Shown here piece after piece: positions 33,584-42,103 of a DNA stretch of 64,000 nucleotides. This stretch comes from Arcicella gelida (lineage in GTDB: Bacteria; Bacteroidota; Bacteroidia; Cytophagales; Spirosomataceae). The translations under genes were made by a program, and so were the position numbers. Within the stretch, counting starts at the first letter, position 1; every line of letters begins with the position of its first letter. The stretch lies in NCBI RefSeq assembly GCF_034931025.1, contig NZ_JAYGIL010000004.1, forward strand, positions 62,001 to 126,000, given 5' to 3'. The notes below the pieces were generated by a model. That model was given only the letters and a program-made list of their open reading frames with translations. It searched no databases and was not told the DNA's origin.

Positions 33584-34912
33584 ATGCAAATCATCCAACA
33601 AATTCTCTTCGTAGCAGCTTTCGGTTTGGCGGCTTATTTTATTTCAAAACGCATACAAATCATAAAAAAAACCATTCTATTAGGCAGAGATGAAGACCGT
33701 TCGGATAATCCTTCTGAACGATTGAAGACCATGTTACGCATTGCGTTCGGGCAAAAAAAGATGTTCGACCGCCCCATCGTTGGCATTATGCACTTTGTTA
33801 TTTATGCAGGTTTTTTGTTGATTAATGTTGAAGTATTAGAAATTGTATTGGATGGCATTTTGGGTACTCATCGGCTTTTTGCTCCTGTTTTGGGTAACTT
33901 TTATTCTTTCTTGATTAATTTCTTTGAAATATTAGCCGCTGGCGTACTCTTGGTTTGTGTGGTGTTTTTGATTCGTAGAAATATTACCAAAGTAGAACGC
34001 CTTCAAGCAACTCGCCACCGAGAGTTAAATGGTTTTCCCGTTATTGATGCCAACACGATTCTTTTTGCTGAAATTATTTTAATGACGGCACTCCTCAGTA
34101 TGAATGCTGTCGATAGTATTTTGCAAGAACGTGGCAACGAACATTATCATCCAGTGGGTTCTTTTGTAATTAGTACTTTCTTGAAACCTATTTTCAGCAA
34201 TTGGAACGAAACCGCTTTAATTATTTACGAACGCACGACTTGGTGGCTACACATTTTGGGTATTTTGGGTTTTGCCCTGTACGTCACTTATTCCAAACAT
34301 TTACATATTTTCTTGGCGTTCCCGAATACGTACTTCTCAAATCTGAAAGCAAAAGGTGAAATTCCGAATATGCCAGCAGTGACGAAAGAAGTACAAATTA
34401 TGTTGGGTTTGGCTCAGCCTGATGCCGAAGCAAGTACTGAAATTGCTCGTTTCGGAGCGAAAGACATCAAAGATTTATCTTGGAAAAACTTGATGGATGC
34501 CTATTCTTGTACTGAGTGCGGTCGTTGTACTTCGTCTTGTCCTGCTAATTTAACGGGCAAAGCTTTGTCGCCACGAAAAATTATGATGGATACTCGTGAC
34601 CGACTCGAAGAAGTAGGCAAAAATCTTTCCGTAAACGGTGGCATTTTTGTTGAAGACGGTAAAGCTTTGTACGGAAGCTATATTACTTCCGAAGAGTTAC
34701 GTGCTTGTACTACTTGCAATGCTTGCGTACAGGAATGTCCGATAAATATTTCGCCATTAGATATTATTCTTCAATTGCGTCGCTATCAAATCATGGAAGA
34801 ATCCGACGCTCCTGCTTCTTGGAATGCGATGTTTTCTAATTTAGAGACCAATCAAGCTCCGTGGAAATTTGCGACATCGGATAGATTTAATTGGGCGAAT
34901 GAAGTGAAGTAA
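33584..34912 (+). CDS. Membrane-bound (Fe-S)-binding protein, HdrC/D-like electron carrier
   Basis: A 442-residue protein with an N-terminal membrane part of about five helices (residues 1-25, 68-95, 105-130, 155-175, 215-235). A soluble 4Fe-4S dicluster domain follows, with CTECGRCTSSCP and CTTCNACVQECP. Such proteins pair with CCG-domain proteins in Bacteroidetes and are thought to move electrons between the quinone pool and a cytosolic or redox partner. The CCG partner is at 38201, four genes downstream on the same strand. Confidence 0.88.
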   Translation: MQIIQQILFVAAFGLAAYFISKRIQIIKKTILLGRDEDRSDNPSERLKTMLRIAFGQKKMFDRPIVGIMHFVIYAGFLLINVEVLEIVLDGILGTHRLFAPVLGNFYSFLINFFEILAAGVLLVCVVFLIRRNITKVERLQATRHRELNGFPVIDANTILFAEIILMTALLSMNAVDSILQERGNEHYHPVGSFVISTFLKPIFSNWNETALIIYERTTWWLHILGILGFALYVTYSKHLHIFLAFPNTYFSNLKAKGEIPNMPAVTKEVQIMLGLAQPDAEASTEIARFGAKDIKDLSWKNLMDAYSCTECGRCTSSCPANLTGKALSPRKIMMDTRDRLEEVGKNLSVNGGIFVEDGKALYGSYITSEELRACTTCNACVQECPINISPLDIILQLRRYQIMEESDAPASWNAMFSNLETNQAPWKFATSDRFNWANEVK

Positions 34913-35011
34913 AGCGTGATTTAAGTTGCTTCGCTATTATGTGGACTAAAGCACTGTTTATCAAAATTTCAAACTTAATACTCATTCTTAGTCAAGTTAT
35001 CCTCATTAGTT

Positions 35012-35671
35012 ATGAACAATAAAATACTAATATTAGGTGCAACTGGAAGAACTGGAAAACACCTTTTAAACATTGCTTTGGCGAGAGGATACGAAGTAAG
35101 TATTTTGGTAAGAGATATTCAAAAAATAGAAATTCAATCTGATAAACTAAGGGTTTTTGAAGGAACACCAAGTGATTTATCAGCCTTGACAAATGCTATT
35201 GAGAACTGTTCTACTGTCATTAGTGCATTAAACATTTCAAGAAAATCTGATTTTCCATGGGCTAAACTACGTACTCCCAAAGATTTTATTGAAAAATCAA
35301 TTGAGAATATTCTTTACTTGAGTAATCAATACCCCATCAAATCCCTCATAATTGTTTCAGCTTGGGGTGTTTTTGAAACAAAATCTGAAATCCCGTGGTG
35401 GTTTAGATTAATGATAGATTATAGCAATATTAAGTTTGGATATGAAGCACATGAGCAGCAAGAAAAACTAATAAAATCCTCTAATTTAAATTGGACAATA
35501 GTTAGACCCGTCGCTTTAACCAATTTCACTAAAGAACATAAAGTACAAATTAGCATAAATAGTGTTCCTAAACCCAATTTGTTAATTAGTAGAAAAAACT
35601 TAGCGAGCTTTATCCTTGATATTTTAGAAACAAAAACATTTGTTCAACAAACATTAACAATTTCCGAATAA
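35012..35671 (+). CDS. NAD(P)-binding SDR-like protein
   Basis: A 219-residue single-domain NAD(P)H-binding protein. It has ILILGATGRTGKHLLNIAL at the N-terminus (GxxGxxG), then VSILVRDIQK, LIIVSAWGVF and NWTIVRPVALTNF. It belongs to the same broad group as the QorB-like protein at 23893 but is shorter. Substrate unknown. Its stop overlaps the start of the next gene by one base (TAATG), so the two are coupled. Confidence 0.78.
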   Translation: MNNKILILGATGRTGKHLLNIALARGYEVSILVRDIQKIEIQSDKLRVFEGTPSDLSALTNAIENCSTVISALNISRKSDFPWAKLRTPKDFIEKSIENILYLSNQYPIKSLIIVSAWGVFETKSEIPWWFRLMIDYSNIKFGYEAHEQQEKLIKSSNLNWTIVRPVALTNFTKEHKVQISINSVPKPNLLISRKNLASFILDILETKTFVQQTLTISE

Positions 35672-36663
35672 TGAAACTATTGTTGAGAGTACTAATTATA
35701 TTTTTTGTTGTTGGCTTTTTTGGCTATTTAATGGGTCCAAAGCCTGATGTCCCTTCGATAAAAGTACCCACTTTTGAATTACCAGATTCATTGGTGGATT
35801 TAGAAACCAAAATCAATAATGCTGAAAAAGCCGTAAAAGGCATTCGTCCCGACTGTGAAGCCAGAATTATTTGGGCTGATACTGCCAAAAAAGTGAAAAC
35901 TAAATTAGCCATTGTATATGTGCATGGTTTTTCGGCAAGTCAGGAAGAAGGCGACCCTGTTCATACTAATTTAGCAAAAAAGTACGGAGCAAATTTGTAC
36001 TTAGCTCGCTTGGCTGGTCATGGGATTGATTTGGGCGATTCTACCATGAAAAATGTAAAAGCCGAAGATTTTATCAATTCAGCCGAAGAGGCTTTGGCAA
36101 TTGGCAAAAAACTGGGTGATGAAGTTGTAGTGGTGGGAACATCATTCGGTGGAGCATTGACTTTGTATTTGGCTTCGCAACATCCAGAAATTAAAGCCAT
36201 CGTACTCTATTCTCCTTGCATCAAGATTTTTGATAAAAATGCCGAATTGTTGGATAATCATTGGGGATTGGCTTTGGCGAAATTAGTGACAGGTTCAGAT
36301 GTAAGAGATTTCCCTCCGCACAATCCGATTCATGCCAAATATTGGAGTACGCATTATCATATTAACAGTGTAATTGCTTTGCAGAATTTCTTGACAAACG
36401 TAATGACGCCAGAAACTTTTGCAAAAGTAAAATGCCCAACTTTTATGGGATATTATTACAAAAACGAAGAAGAGCAAGACAAAGTAGTTTCTGTGCCAGC
36501 GATGCTAAAAATGTACGATGAATTGGGCGTTGCTGCCAATCAAAAACAAAAAGTTGTTTTTCCGAATGCTGGAAATCATGTAATTGGCTCTTATGTTTTA
36601 TCAAAAGATTATCAACACGTTCAAAGAAAAACTGAGCAATTTTTAGATAAGATTTTGAAATAA
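35671..36663 (+). CDS. Alpha/beta hydrolase, membrane-anchored
   Basis: A 330-residue esterase/lipase-like protein with an N-terminal signal anchor (residues 3-22). The alpha/beta fold runs from about residue 70: AIVYVHGFSASQ (oxyanion region), the nucleophile elbow VVGTSFGGAL, a late Asp region, and FPNAGNHVIGS with the catalytic His. The active site would face the periplasm if the anchor is a standard signal. Substrate unknown. Confidence 0.85.
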   Translation: MKLLLRVLIIFFVVGFFGYLMGPKPDVPSIKVPTFELPDSLVDLETKINNAEKAVKGIRPDCEARIIWADTAKKVKTKLAIVYVHGFSASQEEGDPVHTNLAKKYGANLYLARLAGHGIDLGDSTMKNVKAEDFINSAEEALAIGKKLGDEVVVVGTSFGGALTLYLASQHPEIKAIVLYSPCIKIFDKNAELLDNHWGLALAKLVTGSDVRDFPPHNPIHAKYWSTHYHINSVIALQNFLTNVMTPETFAKVKCPTFMGYYYKNEEEQDKVVSVPAMLKMYDELGVAANQKQKVVFPNAGNHVIGSYVLSKDYQHVQRKTEQFLDKILK

Positions 36664-36670
36664 AAGTATT

Positions 36671-36694
36671 CGGCAATCAGATTTTAGTCGTCGG
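36671..36694. repeat. Short, partial heptad-periodic run
   Basis: CGG, CAG, TAG and CGG words begin at 36671, 36678, 36685 and 36692, exactly 7 nt apart, just after the hydrolase gene. It is much weaker than the other arrays. Confidence 0.35.
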
Positions 36695-36739
36695 TTGTTT
36701 TCAAATTTAGCTCATTTTCAAATTTTCAAATTACGCTCA

Positions 36740-37615
36740 ATGGCTCCTAATCTAATTTTATATGCTGTTCCGTTTTTTGTGCTGACGGTTATTCTTGAGG
36801 CAATTTTTATTACTCGTGAACAAAAAGATTATTTGGAAGTAAAAGACACTTTTACTTCTATCGCTTTGGGCATTGGTAATTTATTAAGCGGACTGATTAC
36901 TAAAACTGCCATAGCATTCATTTTTCTGTACTTGTACGAAAATTTTCATGTTTTTACTTTAGACGGTTCGGCTTGGTGGATGTGGGTTTTAGCGTTTTTT
37001 GCCGATGATTTTAGCTATTACTGGTTTCACAGAGAAGCACATTTGATTCGATACTTCTGGGCTTCGCACAAGGTGCATCATTCTTCTGAAAAATATAATT
37101 TGGCAACGGCACTGCGACAAACTTGGACGGGCAATATTTCGGGGTCATTTATTTTTTATCTGTGGATGCCCATTGTTGGTTTTCACCCCATCGTCGTGGT
37201 GATTATGCAACAGATTAGCTTGCTTTATCAGTATTGGATTCACACCGAAACCATTGATAAAATGTGGGAACCTTTTGAATTTATCTTTAATACGCCTTCG
37301 CATCACAGGGTACATCATGGTTCGGATGTGAAGTATTTGGATAAAAACTATGCAGGTATTTTGATTATTTGGGATAGAATGTTTGGTACTTTTATCGACG
37401 AAGACGAACGTCCAACTTATGGTTTGACCAACAATTTAAAGACTTATAATCCTGTAAAAATTGCTTTCAGCGAATGGATTGATATTGCCAAAGATGTTTG
37501 GAAGGCTGGTTCTCTGAAAAACGCTTTTAATTATATTTTTGCTCCTCCGGGTTGGAGTCACGATGGTTCAAGAAAAACAGCTAAACAGATGCAGGAGGAA
37601 ATAAATAGAGAATAA
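36740..37615 (+). CDS. Sterol desaturase / fatty acid hydroxylase family protein
   Basis: A 291-residue integral membrane di-iron enzyme. The three histidine clusters that hold the di-iron centre are clear: WFHREAH, SHKVHHS and HHRVHH. Several hydrophobic helices surround them. It should oxidise a lipid C-H bond; the lipid is unknown. The frame is open from a TTG at 36695, but the ATG at 36740 (MAPNLILYA) gives the usual short N-terminus. Confidence 0.9.
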   Translation: MAPNLILYAVPFFVLTVILEAIFITREQKDYLEVKDTFTSIALGIGNLLSGLITKTAIAFIFLYLYENFHVFTLDGSAWWMWVLAFFADDFSYYWFHREAHLIRYFWASHKVHHSSEKYNLATALRQTWTGNISGSFIFYLWMPIVGFHPIVVVIMQQISLLYQYWIHTETIDKMWEPFEFIFNTPSHHRVHHGSDVKYLDKNYAGILIIWDRMFGTFIDEDERPTYGLTNNLKTYNPVKIAFSEWIDIAKDVWKAGSLKNAFNYIFAPPGWSHDGSRKTAKQMQEEINRE

Positions 37616-37631
37616 AATTTCATACATATCA

Positions 37632-38063
37632 ATGGATTTAAACGAAATTCTAACCTTAGCAAAAACAGATACCGAAAATAAAAACAAAGTTTTGATTATT
37701 GGTGAAATATCTCCAGAGTTATCTGTTCTTTTGACAAATCAATCAGGTATTGAACTAAGAAATTATCGTTTTTCGATAGATGTTTATGCCGTAAAACATA
37801 TTATTAAAAATCATGGAATACCTGAAATAGAAACACCAAAAGGACAAGTAGCTATTACAGACGAAGATTTTACCCTAATCCCTGAAATTTTAGAGAATCC
37901 TGATATTGTTTTCTATGATGGAAAAAATAAATTGGGAAAAGATGTTTTTCAATTTCAGAAAATAATTGGTGACAAATACGTAATTATTAAAGAAGTGAGA
38001 ACAGGTAAAAAACAGTTAGCACTAAACTCAATGCGTATAATAAAAAAGAACCATCATTCCTGA
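37632..38063 (+). CDS. Putative BECR-fold nuclease (PBECR3-like), orphan
   Basis: A 143-residue soluble protein. The core IDVYAVKHIIKNHGIPEIET, then PKGQVAITDEDFTLIPEILE, NPDIVFYDG and YVIIKEVRTGKKQLAL resembles the phage Barnase-EndoU-ColicinE5/D-RelE-like nuclease type 3 domain: a paired HxIKxHG histidine, the GQxxIT strand and a basic C-terminal strand. Members are toxin-like nuclease domains, often fused to phage or polymorphic-toxin proteins. Here it stands alone, 16 nt after the desaturase gene, with no recognisable antitoxin. Assignment is from pattern memory. Confidence 0.5.
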   Translation: MDLNEILTLAKTDTENKNKVLIIGEISPELSVLLTNQSGIELRNYRFSIDVYAVKHIIKNHGIPEIETPKGQVAITDEDFTLIPEILENPDIVFYDGKNKLGKDVFQFQKIIGDKYVIIKEVRTGKKQLALNSMRIIKKNHHS

Positions 38064-38200
38064 CAGTTCCTTTTAAAAACAACGAGCGAGTGCCTAAAAT
38101 ATTTATCCCTCCTCCTAACGTCCAAAACGTCTTTGTTCATTGCAAATATAGTGAAAAATAAAGACTTATCCAGTAAAATAAATGATTTATCAATAAAGAA

Positions 38201-38998
38201 ATGACACAAGAAATAGAATATAAAGTGCCAACAATGGCAGAAATGATGAGTACAGGCGAAAGTCCTGAGATTTTGTTTTGGGTGGGTTGTGCTGGTTCGT
38301 TTGATGACCGATACAAAAAAGTAACGATTGCTTTTACAAAAATCCTAAACCAAGTTGGGATAAAATTCGCTGTACTTGGCACAGAAGAATCTTGTACAGG
38401 CGACCCCGCACGCAGAGCTGGCAATGAATTTCTATTTCAAATGCAAGCCACTATGAATATTCAAGTATTGGATGGTTATGGCGTAAAAAAAATCGTGACG
38501 GCTTGTCCGCATTGTTTTAATACGTTAAAAAATGAATATCCAGCTTTGGGTGGAAACTATGAAGTAATTCACCATGCTACTTTTTTGCAACAATTAATTG
38601 ATGCTGGAAAAATAAAATTACAAGGCGGTGGCGAATTTAAGGGCAAAAAAATCACTTATCACGATTCTTGTTATTTAGGACGTGCCAACGATATTTATGA
38701 AGCCCCACGTTCAGTTTTGGAAGCCTTAGATGCTGATTTAGTAGAAATGAAACGCTGCAAAACCAAAGGTCTATGCTGTGGTGCTGGTGGCGGACAAATG
38801 TTTAAAGAACCCGAAAAAGGCAACAAAGACATCAACATTGAACGCATTGAAGACGCTTTAGCCACAGGAGCAAGTACCATTGCCGTAGCTTGTCCATTTT
38901 GTATGGTAATGATGTCGGATGGTGTGAAAAATAAAGAAAAAGAAGATTCTGTAAAAGTATATGACTTGGCAGAATTGCTGTTGGAGGGGATGAAATAG
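38201..38998 (+). CDS. Heterodisulfide-reductase subunit B-like protein (two CCG domains)
   Basis: A 265-residue cytosolic protein with two cysteine-rich CCG domains, which hold an Fe-S centre in HdrB-type proteins. The visible cysteines are VGCAGSF, ESCTGDPARRAG, ACPHCFNT, HDSCYLGR, GLCCGAGGGQMF and ACPFCMVMM. It should act with the membrane Fe-S protein at 33584, to which such genes are normally adjacent; here 3.3 kb lie between. Confidence 0.9.
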   Translation: MTQEIEYKVPTMAEMMSTGESPEILFWVGCAGSFDDRYKKVTIAFTKILNQVGIKFAVLGTEESCTGDPARRAGNEFLFQMQATMNIQVLDGYGVKKIVTACPHCFNTLKNEYPALGGNYEVIHHATFLQQLIDAGKIKLQGGGEFKGKKITYHDSCYLGRANDIYEAPRSVLEALDADLVEMKRCKTKGLCCGAGGGQMFKEPEKGNKDINIERIEDALATGASTIAVACPFCMVMMSDGVKNKEKEDSVKVYDLAELLLEGMK

Positions 38999-39007
38999 GT
39001 GATTGTA

Positions 39008-39418
39008 TTACTGTTTTTTTAATAACTTTTCTATTTCTTTAGCCGTCAAACTACTGTCACTTGTTCCGAAAATTTGCCCAATTTGTGGCGTAAATAAGTA
39101 CTTTTCATTTGTTGTAGAAAATTTTATCCAATAAAAATCTAAGAAAAAAACGATGGGTTCAACACTAAAATTAGCCGAACGCAAATACGATTTTTTACTC
39201 TTAAAGTTCGTTACATAGATATTGCTTTTATCATAAGAAAGAGTATTTATTTTCATAAAAAATAATAAACCTATTAAGGAAAAGGGAAATATTGACAAGC
39301 TTGAATCTGATACAAAAAAGGAAATGGCTTGAAGCATAAAAATCATTAGAAAGATAAAAAAGGAAAGCTGAAACATCCAAACTGACGTTTTTGCTCCTAT
39401 ATATTTTTGTTCCGACAT
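39008..39418 (-). CDS. Hypothetical protein with two N-terminal membrane segments
   Basis: A 136-residue protein. Residues about 15-34 and 37-55 are hydrophobic helices, and the rest is a small soluble domain (LSYDKSNIYVTNFKSKKSYL onward) resembling a PH-like or short regulatory domain. No family was recognised. It is convergent with the HdrB-like gene (9-nt gap). Confidence 0.6.
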   Translation of the reverse strand: MSEQKYIGAKTSVWMFQLSFFIFLMIFMLQAISFFVSDSSLSIFPFSLIGLLFFMKINTLSYDKSNIYVTNFKSKKSYLRSANFSVEPIVFFLDFYWIKFSTTNEKYLFTPQIGQIFGTSDSSLTAKEIEKLLKKQ

Positions 39419-39470
39419 AAAAACTGATACTTAGATTTTGAATGATTTAATTATTTTATCATAATTTTTT

Positions 39471-39499
39471 TGCTGGCATGACTCGGAGTCATGTTAGCA
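39471..39499. repeat. Short hairpin, REP-like
   Basis: tgctggcatgact and agtcatgttagca form a 13-bp stem (two G-T pairs) around cgg. On the minus strand it is followed by a T-run. It lies between divergent genes, so termination is not its obvious role. Confidence 0.55.
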
Positions 39500-39696
39500 A
39501 TGGTTTTAAAGCTGCAATATCAATATTTATAAGCATTTGATTATCAATCCTATACCAACATCTTGGTTTGACTTGTTTTTATCCTTAACTTTGTAGAAAA
39601 TTAACCTAAAGAGTAAAGACGCCAATCTTTGCTCTTTTTTTGTCGATAAAAATAATCTTACTTTCAGTAAAACTCAGAGTAATGATTACCAAATTC

Positions 39697-40776
39697 ATGG
39701 AAACAGCAATAATCACCAAAAAAGATATACGTAAATTATCGTTGGCTCAAATAAAAGATTTCTTGACAGAGCAGGGCGAACAGGGTTTCAGAGCTAAACA
39801 AATTTATGAATGGCTTTGGAAAAAATCGGCTCACACTTTCGAAGAAATGACTAATCTTTCTAAGAAAACTCGTGAGTTATTAGAAAATAACTTCGACATC
39901 AGAGCTGTAAAAGTATCTGAAAAACAAATAAGTTCGGATAGAACTATCAAATCATCTTTTGAATTATTCGACCACAATTTGGTTGAAGGCGTATTGATTC
40001 CTGCCGACGATAGAATGACGGCTTGTGTTTCTTCGCAAGTGGGTTGCTCACTTACTTGTAAATTCTGTGCTACGGGTTATATGGACAGAAAAAGAAACCT
40101 CGACCCAGCCGAAATTTACGACCAAGTAGTTTTGATTCGTGACCAAGCAGAATCGCATTACCAAACTCCCCTTACCAATATTGTGTATATGGGCATGGGC
40201 GAACCTTTGTTGAATTATGCCAACGTGTTGTCGTCGATTAATTATATTACTTCGCCCGAAGGCTTAGGAATGTCGCCAAAACGTATTACGGTTTCTACGG
40301 CTGGTATTGCCAAAATGATTACAAAATTGGGCGATGATGAAGTAAAATTCAATTTGGCACTTTCGCTTCACGCCGCCAATGACGAAAAGCGTAATCAGAT
40401 TATGCCCATCAACGAGTCCAATACATTAGAAGCTTTGAAAGATGCTTTATTGCATTTTTACAAGAAAACAGGCAGTAGAATTACCTTAGAATATATTTTG
40501 TTTTATCGTTTCAACGATACTTTACAAGATGCCAAAGAGCTTTGGGAATTTGCCAGACAGTTTCCTTGTAAAATCAATATTATCGAGTATAACCCAATTG
40601 CAGAAGCCAATTATACCAATACTGACCCACAAACTTTAGCAAAATTTGCTCAGTTTTTTGAAGATAAAAATATGGTGATTAATGTGCGTCGTTCAAGAGG
40701 AAAAGATATTGATGCCGCTTGTGGACAATTGGCTGGCAAAAAACCACCAACGGTGAAAGAAGAAATTACAGCATAA
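39697..40776 (+). CDS. rlmN: Dual-specificity 23S rRNA / tRNA adenine-C2 methyltransferase
   Basis: A radical SAM enzyme that methylates C2 of A2503 in 23S rRNA and of A37 in some tRNAs. The 359 residues have the cluster motif CSLTCKFCATG, the VYMGMGEPLLNY segment, and the C-terminal RRSRGKDIDAACGQL with the methyl-carrying cysteine. Starts at 39682 or a TTG at 39640 are possible; METAIITKKD fits relatives best. The last 11 bases overlap the convergent DUF456 gene. Confidence 0.95.
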   Translation: METAIITKKDIRKLSLAQIKDFLTEQGEQGFRAKQIYEWLWKKSAHTFEEMTNLSKKTRELLENNFDIRAVKVSEKQISSDRTIKSSFELFDHNLVEGVLIPADDRMTACVSSQVGCSLTCKFCATGYMDRKRNLDPAEIYDQVVLIRDQAESHYQTPLTNIVYMGMGEPLLNYANVLSSINYITSPEGLGMSPKRITVSTAGIAKMITKLGDDEVKFNLALSLHAANDEKRNQIMPINESNTLEALKDALLHFYKKTGSRITLEYILFYRFNDTLQDAKELWEFARQFPCKINIIEYNPIAEANYTNTDPQTLAKFAQFFEDKNMVINVRRSRGKDIDAACGQLAGKKPPTVKEEITA

Positions 40777-41260
40777 TCATAAAGTATTCTGTAATAGCAA
40801 TACAAGCGAAAATCAACATTGCTAAACAAAGTATTACTTTACCAAATATTCCAGCAATCAGCCCTAAAAATGAGCCAATCGCCGCTTTTAGGGCTTTTTT
40901 AGGCACTGCTTTTCCAAGAATTTCTCCTAAAAATGCTCCCAAAAAAGCTCCAAGAAACATACCAAAACCTGGGATAATAAATAAGCCTACAAGCAAACCA
41001 ATTGTTGAACCCCAAGCTCCATACTTCGTTCCACCGAATTTTTTTGTTCCCCAAATAGGTGCATAATAATCAAAAATGCTGATTCCGATAGTGACCAAAG
41101 TAAAGAAAATCAAAGTTTTTTTATCAAAATCAGCATACTTGGAATAATGTAGCATAAATAAACCAACCAGACTCAATGGCGGACCAGGCAATGGCAATAC
41201 TGCTCCAGCCAATCCGACCAAAAGGCATATTATTGAAACAATCAATAGCAGTATGTCCAT
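40766..41260 (-). CDS. DUF456 family membrane protein
   Basis: A 164-residue very hydrophobic protein with glycine-rich helices (GLAGAVLPLPGPPLSLVGLF and GMFLGAFLGAFLGEILG). The pattern is that of DUF456. Function unknown. Its 3' end overlaps rlmN by 11 bases on the opposite strand. Confidence 0.82.
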   Translation of the reverse strand: MDILLLIVSIICLLVGLAGAVLPLPGPPLSLVGLFMLHYSKYADFDKKTLIFFTLVTIGISIFDYYAPIWGTKKFGGTKYGAWGSTIGLLVGLFIIPGFGMFLGAFLGAFLGEILGKAVPKKALKAAIGSFLGLIAGIFGKVILCLAMLIFACIAITEYFMIML

Positions 41261-41380
41261 TTTATTTTTAGTCTTTTAGGTATCTTTTAAAAAAAATTTC
41301 TGGCATCATAATTTTTGCCAGTTTATTGAAAGACAAACGATTAACGAATTTCAGATAACTGATAACTTGTACGAAAGTAC

Positions 41381-42064
41381 TTAAACCATCAATTTAAAAC
41401 CTTCACCATGAAGATTCAGAATTTGAATTTCTGGTTCTTCTTTCAAGAACTTTCTTAATTTGGTAATATAAACATCCATACTTCTGGCATTAAAATAAGT
41501 ATCATCGCCCCAAACCATTTTCAATGCAAAACTTCTACTGACGGGTTTTCCCATGTTTTCACAAAGTAATTTCAATAAAGCAGATTCTTTGGCTGTCAAT
41601 TTTTGCGATTCACCATTTCTTTCCAATACTTGTTTTTCAGCATCAAAAGCAAAGCCTCTGATACTAAAATTGGTTACTTTTTCATTTTGTAATTCTACTT
41701 TCTGACTTCTTCGTAAAACAGCTTGCAGACGAGCCAACAACTCTTCCATCGAAAAAGGCTTGGTCATATAATCGTCTGCCCCCAATTTAAAACCTTGTAA
41801 AGTATCCTCTTTCATCGCCTTTGCCGTCAGGAAAATGATTGGTGTATCTTTATCAGACATTCGTACTTCTTTTGCCAAAGTAAAACCGTCTTTTTTGGGC
41901 ATCATTACATCAAAAATGCAAAGGTCGTAATCTTGTTGTACAAACTTTGTAAGAGCCTCGTCGCCATCTTTTGCTAAAACAGTTTCGTAGCCTTTTATGG
42001 TCAAATATTCTTGAAGTAAAGTACCTAAATTGGGGTCGTCTTCGGCAAGGAGAATCTTTGTCAT
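41381..42064 (-). CDS. OmpR-family response regulator
   Basis: A 227-residue two-component regulator. The receiver domain (1-120) has the acidic pair EDD at residues 8-10, the phosphoacceptor Asp52 in CIFDVMMPKKDG and Lys102 region KPFSMEELLARL. A winged-helix DNA-binding domain follows (about 130-226, ending NLHGEGFKLMV). It is downstream of its kinase gene with a 39-nt gap. OmpR-type regulators bind direct repeats with 10-11 bp spacing, such as those at 44091. Confidence 0.95.
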   Translation of the reverse strand: MTKILLAEDDPNLGTLLQEYLTIKGYETVLAKDGDEALTKFVQQDYDLCIFDVMMPKKDGFTLAKEVRMSDKDTPIIFLTAKAMKEDTLQGFKLGADDYMTKPFSMEELLARLQAVLRRSQKVELQNEKVTNFSIRGFAFDAEKQVLERNGESQKLTAKESALLKLLCENMGKPVSRSFALKMVWGDDTYFNARSMDVYITKLRKFLKEEPEIQILNLHGEGFKLMV

Positions 42065-42103
42065 GTTGATAAATAGGTAAAATTAAATGCTTCTAAAATT
42101 ATA

